This document shows, piece after piece, positions 23,616 through 34,639 of a DNA stretch of 64,000 nt (position 1 is its first letter; every line of letters begins with the position of its first letter). The DNA lies in the NCBI GenBank assembly GCA_034509755.1, contig CM067546.1, forward strand, positions 16,102,615 to 16,166,614, written 5' to 3'. A program made the position numbers and the translations under genes. The stretch comes from Anisodus tanguticus (lineage: Eukaryota > Streptophyta > Magnoliopsida > Solanales > Solanaceae). Below the pieces are notes generated by a model. The model ran no database searches and had not been told where the DNA came from. It saw only the letters and a program-made list of their open reading frames with translations.

Positions 23616-24420
23616 ATGTCGAGCTTATCATTGAAAATGTTGATTAAGATGAACAAACTTACTGGACTGAACTACCTTGACTGGCTAAGGAATTTGCGAA
23701 TAGTGCTGAGACAAGAGAAAATAGAATACGTGTTGGACACGGTGTTCCCAACAGTCCCGATGACAGACTCTTCTGAATATGCCTCTTTTGAATGCTTACC
23801 AAAAACACCTAGATGATGCCACTTCAGTACAATGTGTGATGTTGTCTTCCATGTATATGGAACTTCAGAGACAACATGAGAACATGGGCCCCAATGAGAT
23901 GCTCGAACACTTGAAGAGTTTCTATGACTCACAATCCCAGACTATGGAATATGAGTTACTGATAGAAATCTTTAAGTGTAAGCTCAATGAAGGGGGCCAG
24001 GTCTCACAACATGTATTGAAGATGATATGGCTGATAGAGAGGCTTGCTTCAATTGGAACGAAGCTTGAAAATAATGTCGCTACCACCCTCATCCTGAACT
24101 CTGTCCCTCATTCTTTTGAGAACTTTATAGTGAACTTCAATATGAATGGAACGAAGGAGACTCTACCGGAGCTGCACAACATGCTCAAGACCTTTGAGTC
24201 TTCCACTTCCAAAGGCAAAGCTGTGCTCATGATGAGCTCTTCTAGTCGACCCAAGCCGAAAGGCAAGGAATAGTAGAAGAAGAAGGGCAAATCAATCGCT
24301 ATGCCCTCAGCTATGAAGCCTAAGGGAGGTGTGAAGAAGAAGGTAAATCTTGCCAAGGATGAATGCCTCAACTTCCACAAGAAGGGGTATTGTAAGAAGG
24401 ACTGCACGACACCAGGATGA
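23616..24420 (+). pseudogene. RLC-2 gag
   Basis: The ATG at 23616 opens KMNKLTGLNYLDWLRNLRIV and ends in a stop near 23816. A +1 frame (23779-24273) carries on with AYQKHLDDATSVQCVMLSSM, ELQRQHENMGPNEMLEHL and CKLNEGGQVSQHVLKMIWLI, the copia gag domain usual for this lineage. The zinc knuckle near 24361-24410 is decayed: in CLNFHKKGYCKKDC the second Cys and the His are replaced. The natural role was particle formation; this copy cannot make an intact protein. Confidence 0.85.
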
Positions 24421-24439
24421 GGAAAAGCAGTAGGTTCTC

Positions 24440-24860
24440 CTGCCTTTGGTGGACAAGGTATGTACGTCATTGAAATAAATATGTCTATAAATAACTCTCA
24501 TTCCTGGGTATTGGATACCGCTTGTGGCTCACACATTTGTACAAATGTGCAGGGGCTAACTGATAGCAGGAAGGTTGGACCAAATGGAGGTAAACCTACG
24601 CGTTGGAAATAGAGCACGAGTAGATGCTAAGTGCGTAGGGACTTATAGATTAAATTTACCTTCTGGCTATTGTTTAGTGTTGAATGATTGCTTGTATGTA
24701 CCTTCGTTAATGAGGAATATCATTTCTATCCCAGTTTTAGACATGGAGGGTTTTTCCTCGTATATTTATAATGGCAATCAAGTACTGTCTTTTGATAATA
24801 TTATATATGGAACTGCTCCTCTTGTGGATGGATTATATACACTAAACTGTAGTTGAGAGA
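24440..24860 (+). pseudogene. RLC-2 protease region
   Basis: The stretch HSWVLDTACGSHICTNVQGL matches the copia protease start, but the catalytic DTG reads DTA (codon GCT at 24520-24522). A frame change follows, then the open stretch 24575-24856 with RVGNRARVDAKCVGTYRLNL, LNDCLYVPSLMRNIISI and PLVDGLYTL. This is typical of the protease to pre-integrase linker. Loss of the active-site Gly argues that Gag-Pol processing would fail. Confidence 0.82.
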
Positions 24861-25790
24861 TATTCAATGTACAAAATAAATGAGCCAAGATAAGTAATAG
24901 AAACTCAACCTACCTATGGCACTGCCGACTTGGTCATATCAATGAATCAAGGATAGCAAGGTTGAGGAAGTTAGACTACCTCGAACCATTTCACTTGGAG
25001 TCTTATGGTAACTGCGAATCTTGCTTGAGAGGAATGATGAACAATAAACCACTTTCTTGGAAAGGTGTGCAAGACAAGAAGGTGTTTGTGTTGGTCCATA
25101 CTGATGTATGTGGCCCATTCTAGACTCAAGCTAAATGAGGCTCCCCATACTTCATCACTTTTACTGACGACTTCACAAGGTATGGGTATGTGTATCTTAT
25201 GAGACACAAATCCGAGGGTTTTGAGAAGTTCAAAGAGTACAAGTCGGAAGTAGAGAAGTAACTTGCAACAAGTATCAAGACCCTTCAATCAGATTGAGGA
25301 GGTGAGTACTTGAGCAAGGATTTTCTAGATTACTTAAAGCTACATGGAGTCCAATCGGAATGGACACCTCCTGGAACATAACAGATGAATGATGTTGCCC
25401 AAAGGAGAAACCAAACCTTATTGGATATGGTTAGATCCATGATGAGCTCCTCAGCTCTACCGACATATCTTTGGGGACATGCTATACAAACCTCTATATA
25501 TGTTCTGAACAGGGTTCCTTCCAAGTCAATAGAAAAGGCACCCTATGAGATATAGTGTGGCAAGAATCCAACTCCTAAATATATGAGACCCTGGGTGCCC
25601 TACATATGTTAAGAAGATGCTCACTAACAAGTTGGAATCTAAAAGTGAGAAATTTTACTTCGTCGGGTATCCAAAGGAAACTAAGGGATACTACTTCTAT
25701 CTTCCCGGAGAACATAAGGTCATTGTTTCCAGGAACTCAACTTTCCTTGAAGAAGAATATGTCTAGGAACATAGCTGCACAGAGATAGAA
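24861..25790 (+). pseudogene. RLC-2 integrase
   Basis: Decayed pieces include YLWHCRLGHINESRIARL, the CLRGMMNNKPLSWKG zinc part, FVLVHTDVCGPF, YFITFTDDFTRYGYVYLMRH, LQSD.GGEYLSKDFLDYL and MNDVAQRRNQTLLDMVRSM. The Asp, Asp, Glu triad region is recognisable (TDVCG, SD-GGEY, and Q replacing E in the usual VAERRN). At least five stops interrupt the frame. Confidence 0.82.
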
Positions 25791-25859
25791 CTTGAAGAAA
25801 TTCAAGAACCACAAGATAACACAGAAGTTGAACCCTTGACGAATGACCTAAACAAGGAT

Positions 25860-26380
25860 TCAGTGGGAGTATCTGGTGAAGATTGGATACTTAGAGTACG
25901 CCCTTAAGCCAGTGGGAGTGCCGTGAGAGATAATGCAGAAATGCAAGACTCTTATACACAACCAATGGAAGATAATACAATGATTGTACATCATTCCATT
26001 CAGGAAATACATGAAAATGACATTCCTGAAAGCTCTCAAGGTGATGGATTGTCCAACACACAAAGACCTTCTCACAACCAAAATGCAACAAACACTGAAA
26101 CGCAGAATAAGCAACTCCATAGGACCACTAGGACTCATCGTCCGCCTGAAAGACTTAATCTCCTTATTGAAACACATAATGAGATAGATCTTCCTGATGA
26201 CGATAAATCTACAACCTATAGAGAAGCTATGTTAGACATTGATTCACAAAGATGGAAAGAAGCCATGAAATCTGAGATGGACTCGATGTACATAAATCAA
26301 GTTTGGAACTTGGTTGATTTGCCAGCAGGGTTAGACCCATATGATGAAACTGGGTCTTCAAGAAGAAGATTGATGCATGT
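25860..26380 (+). pseudogene. RLC-2 integrase/RT linker
   Basis: The open stretch 25923-26507 reads MRDNAEMQDSYTQPMEDN, RTTRTHRPPERLNLLIETHN, TTYREAMLDIDSQRWKEAM and MYINQVWNLVDLPAG. This is the RRS/R-xx-PERL region and start of RT in copia elements. It is preceded by stop-rich sequence. Confidence 0.8.
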
Positions 26381-27735
26381 GGAAAGGTACAGACTTATAA
26401 AGAAAGATTGGTGGCCAAAGGTTATAATCAACGGCCTGGGGTCGATTATGATGAAACCTTGTCACCTGTTGCTGAGATTAAGTCCATTCGGATTTTGCTT
26501 GCAATAGCTGCATATTATGACTATGACATTTGGCAGATGGATATTAAAACTGCTTTCATCAATGGTAATCTAGTTGAGTAGGTGTATATGAAACAACCTC
26601 AGGGTTTTTCACTTGAGTCCAAACCAAATGTTGTATGCAAGCTACAAAAGTCCATTTATAGGCTTAAGTAAGCCTCAAGGAGTTGGAACATTTGCTTTGA
26701 CAAGGCTATCAAATCATTTGATTTCGTCAAAAGCAAGAGGATCCATGTGTTTATAGTAAATGCAAGGATGGGAATATTTCCTTCATCATCACATATGTAG
26801 ATGACATATTAATAATGGGAGATAGTAAGACTCTCCTACAATCAGTCAAGGAGTGGTTGTCCAGTACCTTCATGATGAAGGATTTAGGTGAATCCTGCTA
26901 TATTATGGGAATTAGGATATATAGAGATAGACCTAATAGATTGTTGGGGCTGTCACAGTTAGTCTACATAGACAAAGTGCTTAGACGTTTTTCTAAGGAA
27001 AATTCCAAAAAAGGCGGTCTACCTATGGGACAAGGCATCAAGTTATCTAAGAAGGATAGTCCTTCTAATACTATAGAACTGGAATGCATCAAAAGAATCC
27101 CATATGCTTCGGCTATAGGATCAATCATGTATGCCATGACCTATACTAGGCCAGATGTGGCCTTTGCACTTAGTATGACTTGCAAATTCCAGCAGAATCC
27201 TGGGGAAGAACACTGGAAAGCAGTCAAGAGTATTCTTAAGTATCTTAGACAAACTATAGATTACTTCTTAGTCTATAGTGAGGAAGAAAAACTAGCTGCT
27301 ACTGGGTACACTGATGCTAGCTTGCAGACGGATGTTGATGACTACATATATCAATCTGGGTACACGTTCATTTTCAATAGTGGAGCAGAAGGCTGGAAAA
27401 GTTCCAAACAAGCTACAACTGCTGATTCGACAACAAAAGATGAGTATATTGCTGGATTGGAAGCTGGTAAAGAAGTTGTTGCGATATCTGAGTTGCTGAA
27501 GGAACTAGGGGTTGTTCCAAGTGCCACTTATCGAATAACGGTTTATTGTGACAACATTGGTGCGCTTGCGCAGGCTAAGGAAGTACCACATACTCAAGGA
27601 GATGGAGGAGACTGAAGAGATTAGATTAGACTATGTTCCCACAGACAATAATCTATATGACCCATTCACTAAACCATTAAGCTTAGTCAAGCATAATGGT
27701 CATTTAGAGAATATGGGCATTAGATATGTTGGAGA
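26260..27735 (+). pseudogene. RLC-2 reverse transcriptase and RNase H
   Basis: The N-terminal RT is readable as WKEAMKSEMDSM, then in other frames YDYDIWQMDIKTAFING and MKQPQGFSLESKPNVVCKL. The catalytic TYVDDILIMGD lies at 26791-26823. From 26815 a 266-codon open stretch covers WLSSTFMMKDLGE, YIMGIRIYRDR, ASAIGSIMYAMTYTRPDVAF and then RNase H (GYTDASLQTD, WKSSKQATTADSTTKDEY, YCDNIGALAQAKE). Another frame ends with LDYVPTDNNLYDPFTKPLS and NMGIRYVGD. This is the best-kept coding block of the window, but upstream stops (for example at 26578 and 26668) prevent normal translation. Confidence 0.9.
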
Positions 27736-27759
27736 TTGACTCTAGGCCAAGTGGGACAT

Positions 27760-29253
27760 TGAAAGTATATTTATGTCCTAGAGACAATCTGTATTAGGAC
27801 AAATGTACTTTATACACATTCGTATTATTATTAATGGAGATTAATATTTTGGCATTTGCAAATTATTAAATTATTAATTGATTGTTTGTAATATTCTATA
27901 ATATGCATCCTTGGAGGTTACGCTGGTATTAATAGTGTGAGATATTAATATTATAACGTAACTCTTAAAATATCCTTGACTAATGATCATCGAAAATGGG
28001 ATATCGATGATATGTGATAAGTCGACATGTGGTGTGCATCACATCCTTAGAGGACACATGAATACTTTGGAAGTATTGGTATACCCTGCTGATAAACTGT
28101 TGGTTACACTTGTCTAAAGTATGATCAGCGTATGGGAGATAGAAGTCCTTATACTTGAGGTCAATACGCCCCTTGTCTACAAAGTAATGTACTTTGATCC
28201 CGTCCTAAGCTCAAATGCCTTATAGGTTGAGATACGACTTGTATTGGATACATTACGATGTGGATTAAAGGTGGTAGTTGAGCCAAGATTAGGATTCATT
28301 CCTCGAATGTGTATTCGAGAGAACACTCAGATTCTCAGTGGTATTAGGTTAACTAAGTCATTGGCCAACTCAATAGACGTATTTAGAATATGGTCTAGTT
28401 GTCAACTAATATAATTGAGATACAATGATTAAGCCATTTGAATAGACACTTGACAAATCCTAAGCTTGATCGGGTGTGTTGTGAATGAAAGGATTTTATC
28501 TTACCACATAAAGGTTAAGTTTTCTAGATTAACGTAAACATACTTTACATATTGAGTTCGTCTTGCGGCGCCGTCTAGGAGTTCCGCTTAGACCTTAATT
28601 TGATTAATGTCGATATTAGAAGGCATGTAAGGTCACACTATGTCGATTGTCCTTTCGATCTAAGGATGTATTGAGAGAGTAATTAAATGTTCGATTTAGA
28701 ATCGAGATATTTAAATGAATAATGATTATTTTAATTAAGTCAAAATTGGATTTTGGATTTAATTAAGAATGCACAAAAAATAAATCGAGATAGTGCAGGA
28801 GCACGTCGAGCGCCGCGACGCCCATACCCTAGGGCCGCGGCGCCTCTGCCTCGAATTTTGGGCCAGGCCCAAGGTCAAACCCTAATCCAGTTTTGACCTA
28901 ATTTTCACCTATAAATAGTAACATTCACTTCACTATTCATACACCAATTTCAGATTATCATTCTAAGCTTTAGAGACTTAGAATCAAAACTCTATTGAAC
29001 CTCTGCCGGATTTCCTAGCTTTCCGAAAGAGAAGTACATTGAAGCTTGGAGCTTGCAGTCGAAAGGGTAACCGCGTGTCAACCCCATAGTAGATAAAGAT
29101 TGCAGATACTATAACTTGTAAGTATTATGCTTTATGTTACAGGTTTGATTGTTGTATAACCATACCAGAAAAGTTGTTTGGGTAAGTAAGAAACAAAATT
29201 TTAAACTTCCGTTGTGCCATACTTATATATTTTGATCCCAACAAAACCCTACA
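27760..29253 (+). repeat. RLC-2 3' LTR
   Basis: 1494 bp, TGAAAGTATATT to AACCCTACA, pairing with 20601-22140. The GC-rich block is more palindromic here (GAGCGCCGCGACGCCC, GGGCCGCGGCGCC at about 28808-28850). TATA box at about 28909. A purine-rich AAGTGGGACAT just upstream is the likely polypurine tract. Confidence 0.92.
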
Positions 29254-29258
29254 CCCCT
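29254..29258. repeat. TSD of RLC-2 (CCCCT)
   Basis: CCCCT directly after the 3' LTR end CTACA. It pairs with 20596-20600. Confidence 0.9.
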
Positions 29259-30480
29259 AGCATGGTCCAATCATCAAACCAAACATTGGAAGTGCAAGTT
29301 ATTTGTTCCCAACATATCTCTTGTTCTTTCTCATCTCTTGCTTCTAAATTTTTGCAATATTTTTTACATAAGAAATCATCCCATAGTGATGATGTTGTTC
29401 TAAACCTCCACTAGAGCTCAGCCAATAAAGCCTTTGAAACATAAAAGAGTGATATGAAACAGAAATAACCCTCCTGTTTTGGCAAACATAAATTTAACCA
29501 GGCTGACCAGTGTCTTCTTCTTCCCTCTTACTAAGTACTCCAAAATATATTGCTAAAGTTATATGCAACTCATTGATAGTGAATTTAGGAGGCACTACTG
29601 CAGCTAATAGATAAATTGACATAGAGTGCATTGTTAGTAATCATTGCTTTTCCTCCAAAGGAGAATAGTTTCCATTTCCAGTTCTGATGTTTATCCTTTA
29701 CTTTATTTATCAGATCATAATAATAAGCCTTCCTTCCTAGCATGATTAATGGGCAACCAAGATACTTAAATGGAAACTGACCTCTCACAAAATTGGTAAT
29801 TTGCTCCACTTGTTGAACCATAACTGTAGCAGAAATTTGATTCATGTAGAAGGAGCTTTTGTCTATATTGATCATTTGGCCTGAAATCTTGTCATAATCC
29901 TTTAAAATTGTCATGATAGTTTCAAAAAAGTTTCTTTCTGCAGAAGCAATTATGCAAGGGATTTAGATTAACACTCCATTTAGTCATATCATAACTATAA
30001 TACTGGTTGTTTTTCAAAAAGAGAATTGAGAGCTCTGAGAGAACATCAGCTGCAAGTTCGAAGAAGGGCATGAGATGATGGATCTCATTGCTTAAGTCCC
30101 CTTTTTAAATGGAAAAAACCATGCGACTGGCCATTAAATTGCAATGAACAAAAAATATTGGCTACCAGCCTCCAAATCATGTCAAAGAACACTTCTACAA
30201 AGCCGATCTACCATATCACTCTTGTCAAATAAAGCCAAGATACTCTGTCATAGGCCTTTGCCATATCAAGTTTAATCATTACATTTTTTGGCTTACCTCT
30301 ATTCCTTATATATGTAATAATCTCCTGAGTAAGTAACTCATTCTCAACAATAATCCTACCTTTAACAAAACCAGATAGATTTGTTGATATCATAGTAGGT
30401 ATTATTCCTTCTAGTCTTTCATGAACCACTCTTGATATTACCTTGTTGATGAAGTTGCTTAAACTGATAGGTCTCATATC
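29254..30480 (-). pseudogene. Minus-strand LINE ORF2, reverse transcriptase (piece 2)
   Basis: From 30477 the frame reads RPISLSNFINKVISRVVHER, NLSGFVKGRIIVENELL and VMIKLDMAKAYDRVSWLYL, covering RT motifs up to the first catalytic Asp. After a break, 29914-29585 gives ILKDYDKISGQMINIDKSSF and FPFKYLGCPLIMLGRKAYYY, the thumb region. The expected YADD-type catalytic motif between them is not readable near 29920-30000, where the frame is disrupted. The end (SNVWFDDWTMLG in another frame) meets the RLC-2 target site at 29254 and continues at 20600. Confidence 0.82.
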
Positions 30481-31250
30481 TAAATATTAGTATTTTTGGG
30501 AAGCAACACCAAATTGGTATGAGTTATGGACTTGGGCAGTATGTAATCATCATAAAAATCTTTCACTATGTTATAAACGTCTTCTCCGACTATCTCCAAC
30601 ATGATTGAACGAATATCCCAGATAGTTTATCTAGACCATAAGCATTTGCCCCATTTATTTCAAACACTGCCTTCTTTACCTTTGTCATAGTAGGAGATGC
30701 ACACAAAAATCATTGATGACAGCTGATACCATTTCTGGAACATAATTCAGAAAAGAGAAATTTGCACCTTCCTATTCTTGTGAGAACTACTTCTCATAAA
30801 ATTTCACCGCTTCCTCAGCAGTCTACAAGTTATCTTCAAGCTAATCACCATCTGCATTTTGAATCTTATTAACCTGCAGTTTCTTTCTCCTTCTATTCGA
30901 TATATTGTGGAAAATCTAGTGTTCCTATCCTTCAGCAAACCATGTGATGCCTACCTTTTGTCTCCAAAATTCTTCCTCAAAATGTAAGTATTTTTTTATT
31001 TCCACTTGAGCTTGCTGCATTACCATTCTATTTACATATGAGGAATCTTTTTCAAATAATATATCTTTGAGATTCTCAATCTCCACTTTAATAATAAGCT
31101 GATTGAATATGTCACCATATGTATCCTTACTCCATTTTGTAAGTGCCCTCTTCACTTGTTTGATCTTATGCTAAAATACATGGAAAGGAATTCTAGAAAA
31201 ATCTGCTTTTCAATGTTGTATCACTGTCTCATTAATGGTCTCATGTTCAG
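30481..31250 (-). pseudogene. Minus-strand LINE ORF2, endonuclease-RT linker
   Basis: The open stretch 31155-30925 reads RALTKWSKDTYGDIF, IENLKDILFEKD and EEFWRQKVGITWFAEG. This matches the WRQKSG-WFAEGD-NTRFFH linker of plant LINE ORF2. The following ~450 bases to the RT start are stop-rich but in the expected place. Confidence 0.8.
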
Positions 31251-31965
31251 TCTAAAATATTAGAAATCTGAAAGGTTTAATGGAATTTTGGATTTAATCT
31301 CCAAAGTAACAAAGAGAGGTGCATGATCTGATGCAGTTTTGGATAAATGTTCAACTGCAATATGAGCAAACCAGTCCTTTAAATGTTGGTTAACCACAAT
31401 CCTATAAAGTCTTTTGACATATAGTCTTCTGCTGCCCTTCCATTCCACCAAGTAAAAGGTCTCCCTTTGACCCCAAACTCATTTAGTTCACAAGAATTTA
31501 CATAGAAGGATACACTGTATTCTCCCTATTTTCTCTTCTTCATTCGTGACCACATTGTAGTCCCCTCGTACCAACCAATGTAAAATCATGTTGTTGGCTA
31601 GTTGGTAAATGTTATCCCATAATGTTAGTTTTTCTGTTGCATCACATTTAGCATACACCAAGGTGATAATCATGTATCTCTGCTGGTCATGTAGAATAAC
31701 TTAAGTGTAACATGTTGCTCAGTATCCATTATAATATCCACCTCTACATTGTCATCCATAAAGTACCAGATTTTCCTATTGTAATTAGCATTATATAATT
31801 TCATCCCCAATATCCTTCTATACTGTTGTATGTGTAGGACGTTTTGGTAAGGCTCCACCAATGCTATAAGAAAGAATTTATGATTTTGTTTAACATTTGA
31901 ATCCTATCCAAAGCTTGTTAAGTATGAACTGACATCATATTCCATATGATGGCTTTAATCATCAT
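31251..31965 (-). pseudogene. Minus-strand LINE ORF2, AP-like endonuclease
   Basis: ORF2 appears to start at the ATG at 31965 with MMIKAIIWNMMSVHT then a stop. The typical LINE endonuclease start is an MIK-x-x-WN motif. Further pieces are ALVEPYQNVLHIQQYRR, MIITLVYAKCDATEKL, LHWLVRGDYNVVTNEEEKIG (usual GDFN) and LSKTASDHAPLFVTL, which holds the catalytic SDH motif. The enzyme would nick target DNA to prime reverse transcription. At least four breaks are present. Confidence 0.82.
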
Positions 31966-32641
31966 TTTGAATTAATTTTGACAGTTTTCTTTAGAACAAC
32001 CCTTGTAGGTTTTAGTACCTCATGTGTGCCTTTGATTTTTCATTTTTTACTTCCTTTCATGATTCATCTTTGTGATAGGTTTGCCCTTTTGGCTACTTGA
32101 TCAAACTTCTAGTTCAAAGAGTCTTCCACATCCACTTCTATTATTTTCTTCTTTATGTGGCAATCTCCTTCTTGAGTTCCTTCCTGTACTGCCTCTATAT
32201 TATGATAGACAAGATCATATAGAGTCTTGTTTTGTCAACCCTTTCTTACTATATCTATTTATTGCTGACTAGAACTGGAAGAAATTACTACCAATGCCAA
32301 TTTTTTAGTTCCATTATCTTCATTGTCAGTTGATGCTGTGGTGTTGTTTGGTGATCTATTTGAACTACAAGTAAATTAACTATCAATGCCATTTTATCAT
32401 GCCCAGTATCTCTTGTATCAATATATTTATTGGTTATTGTTGGTGGTTATGTACCAATTACAAGTGAATTATTCATGTCACCTTCGTTTCTTAAATCCTC
32501 TACCTGATCTACCAACTTATCACATGTATCCTCATTTTCTATTCTAACTTTAGCAGTCTTCCTCACAACCTCAACTCCAGTACCAACATCCTTTGATAAT
32601 GAAATGGCACCTTCATGACAATTGAGATCTGAGGAAGATAT
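31966..32641 (-). pseudogene. Minus-strand LINE ORF1, C-terminal part
   Basis: This is a stop-rich minus frame with acidic and Lys-rich segments (VGTGVEVVRKTAKVRIENED, TCDKLVDQVEDLRN). It sits between the zinc-knuckle part at 36937-37300 and the ORF2 start. Its length and low complexity fit the variable tail of a plant LINE ORF1. It borders the truncated LTR of RLC-3 at 32642. Confidence 0.55.
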
Positions 32642-32741
32642 ATCAAATATACATTTTCCTAATACAAAAGATTACTACCATATTTACCGATGTACAAGAT
32701 CACTAATAATATCAAAGGAATATACGGTGTATATTCTGTCA
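32642..32741 (-). repeat. RLC-3 3' LTR, truncated
   Basis: It matches 36837-36936 almost base for base, for example the block ATACGGTGTATATTCT. The other ~90 bp of the LTR is missing. A G-rich polypurine tract (TGTGGGGGTG, minus strand) lies next to 32741. Confidence 0.88.
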
Positions 32742-33613
32742 CACCCCCACAGACATAGCGGGCGGTTGTCATACGCTGAAACTGTTCCTAAAATCTTCAA
32801 TCAGAACTAAGGGAAGGCCCTTAGTAAATATGTCAGCAATTTGATAACATGAGGGGATATGCAAGACACATACTTGTCCACGAGCTACCTTTTCGCGGAC
32901 AAAGTTAATATCCATCTCGATATGTTTAGTGCGTTAATGCTGGATAGGATTCCCCGAGAGATATATCACACTAACATTATCGCAGTAGACCAAGGTAGCT
33001 TTTCGAATAGGAAAATGAAGCTCTAAGAAGACTTTACGCAACCAACAACACTCAAAAACCACATTGGCTACCCCCGATATTCGGCCTCCGCGCTGGATCG
33101 GGACAAAGTAGCCTAGCGTTTAGCTGACCAAGAGACCATGTTATCACCAAGAAACATACAATAAACAGATGTTGAACGCTTGGTACATGGACATCCACCC
33201 CAATCAGCATTTGTATAAGACATGAGCATAGATACTGATAATGGATATAAGTGTAAACCATAATCAAGAGTGCCCTGAATGTAACGCACAATGCATTTGA
33301 GAGCGTGCATGTGTTCTTCCCTCGGATCATACATGAATAAACACACTTGCTGCACTGCATAAGTAATATCGGTCCTCATAAACGTGAGATATTTAAGAGC
33401 TCGCACAAGACTACAATAGTGGGAGAGATCTTCGTATGGTGTGCTAGAAGTAGCACTCAGCTTCGGTTTAGTGTCAACCGAAGTAGGAGATGACTTGCAT
33501 GATGACATGACAGGCTGTTTAATAATCTCTGCTACATACTTCCTATGTGATAGAAATAGACCACCTGCATGATGAGTGACAGCAATACCAAAAAAATAAC
33601 TCAATGGCCCCAA
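32742..33613 (-). pseudogene. RLC-3 C-terminal RT and RNase H
   Basis: 33613-33113 reads MGPLSYFFGIAVTHHAGGLF, YLTFMRTDITYAVQQVCLFM, KCIVRYIQGTLDYGL and SYTNADWGGCPCTKRSTSVY. These are standard copia motifs with the RNase H first Asp (usually YSDADWAG). Later frames contain a CWLR-like step, VYCDNVS and IADIFTKGLP, reaching the polypurine tract. Breaks after 33113 separate the last part. Confidence 0.87.
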
Positions 33614-34271
33614 GTCCTTTATAGCAAATTCTTAGCTGAGAAGGAATATGATAGACTTGCGCAATTTGTCAGAGGAAGTACTCAATATAATATCATCCAC
33701 ATATAAAAGAATGTATTCCATAGAAGTACCATGATGGTAGATGAATAGGGAATAATCAGACATGCTGTGAGAAAACCCAAGAGTAGACACATAATCTGCA
33801 AACCTTTTGTACCAGGGCCGAGGGGCCTATTTTAGCCAATACAAGGACTTCTTCACACAAGCACACATTGTTAGGATGATCGGGATCCCTTAAAATCAAG
33901 GGCTGATGCATGTATACAATTTCTTTGAGTTCACCGTGTAAGTTGGAATTTTTCACGTCCAGCTGATGAATGGGCCATACTTTTTAGAGAGCCACATTGA
34001 GAACAGTGCGAATAGTTTCCAATTTGACCACCGGACTAAATGTCTCTCCACAATCCATGCCAACCTTTTGAGTTTTTCCATCACCTACAATACGGGCCTT
34101 ATGCCTCTCAAAACAACCATCAAAATTTTCTTTATGAGTAAAAATCCACATAGAATGAATCACATTGACACCAGGCGGACGGGGCACTAACTCCCACGTC
34201 TTATTTTCAATAAGAGCATTATATTCATCATCCATGGCCATTTTCCATTTCGGATGATGAAGGGCAGACAC
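33614..34271 (-). pseudogene. RLC-3 reverse transcriptase
   Basis: 34271-33984 reads HPKWKMAMDDEYNALIENKT, WELVPRPPGVNVIHSMWIF, HKARIVGDGKTQKVGMD and ETFSPVVKLETIRTVLNVAL. A further frame gives YMHQPLILRDPDHPNNVCL. The catalytic LLYVDDIIL is intact near 33690-33715. Frame changes occur near 33960 and 33760. Confidence 0.88.
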
Positions 34272-34639
34272 AGGGTTACGTGGTAGGGGTGATTTTGTAC
34301 CATTAGAGTTGAGATCAAATTGTTGTTTTGGTCTAAAAATACCACGTTGGCTATGAGTAACGGGTCCTTGACTCGGAATAGAAGTGGGCTGAACCTAATG
34401 GTGGACCATATACGGTGGTAGCCCATCATCCAAAAATTCATAAGACTTGGACGCGGAAATATGCAACTTAGCAAACGGAAATTGGGTTTCATAAAAAATG
34501 ACATAGCGACTACTAATGATTTAATTAGAGGATAAATGAAAACATTTATAACCACGATGATTAGATGAGTACCCCAAGAGCACACAAGCGGTAGAGCAGG
34601 CTTGAAGTTTGTTAATGGTGGTGAAGAGGAATAGAGGAT

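Larger units (their letters stand above)
20601..29253 (+). mobile_element. RLC-2: full-length Ty1/copia element
   Basis: An 8.65-kb plus-strand copia element with paired LTRs, perfect 5-bp target duplications (CCCCT), a tRNA-Met PBS and copia domain order. I count 11 substitutions over about 220 aligned bases at the LTR starts. With the plant rate often used (1.3e-8 per site per year) this would mean about two million years; that is a rough inference. Stops and frameshifts break gag, protease and integrase. RT/RNase H keeps a 266-codon open stretch. It is inserted in the minus-strand LINE. Confidence 0.95.

Noticed and set aside
24108..24470. 120-codon minus-strand ORF inside RLC-2
   Set aside because: It is antisense to clear gag sequence on the plus strand.
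24971..25288. 105-codon minus-strand ORF inside RLC-2
   Set aside because: It is antisense to integrase motifs such as TDDFTRYGYVYL.
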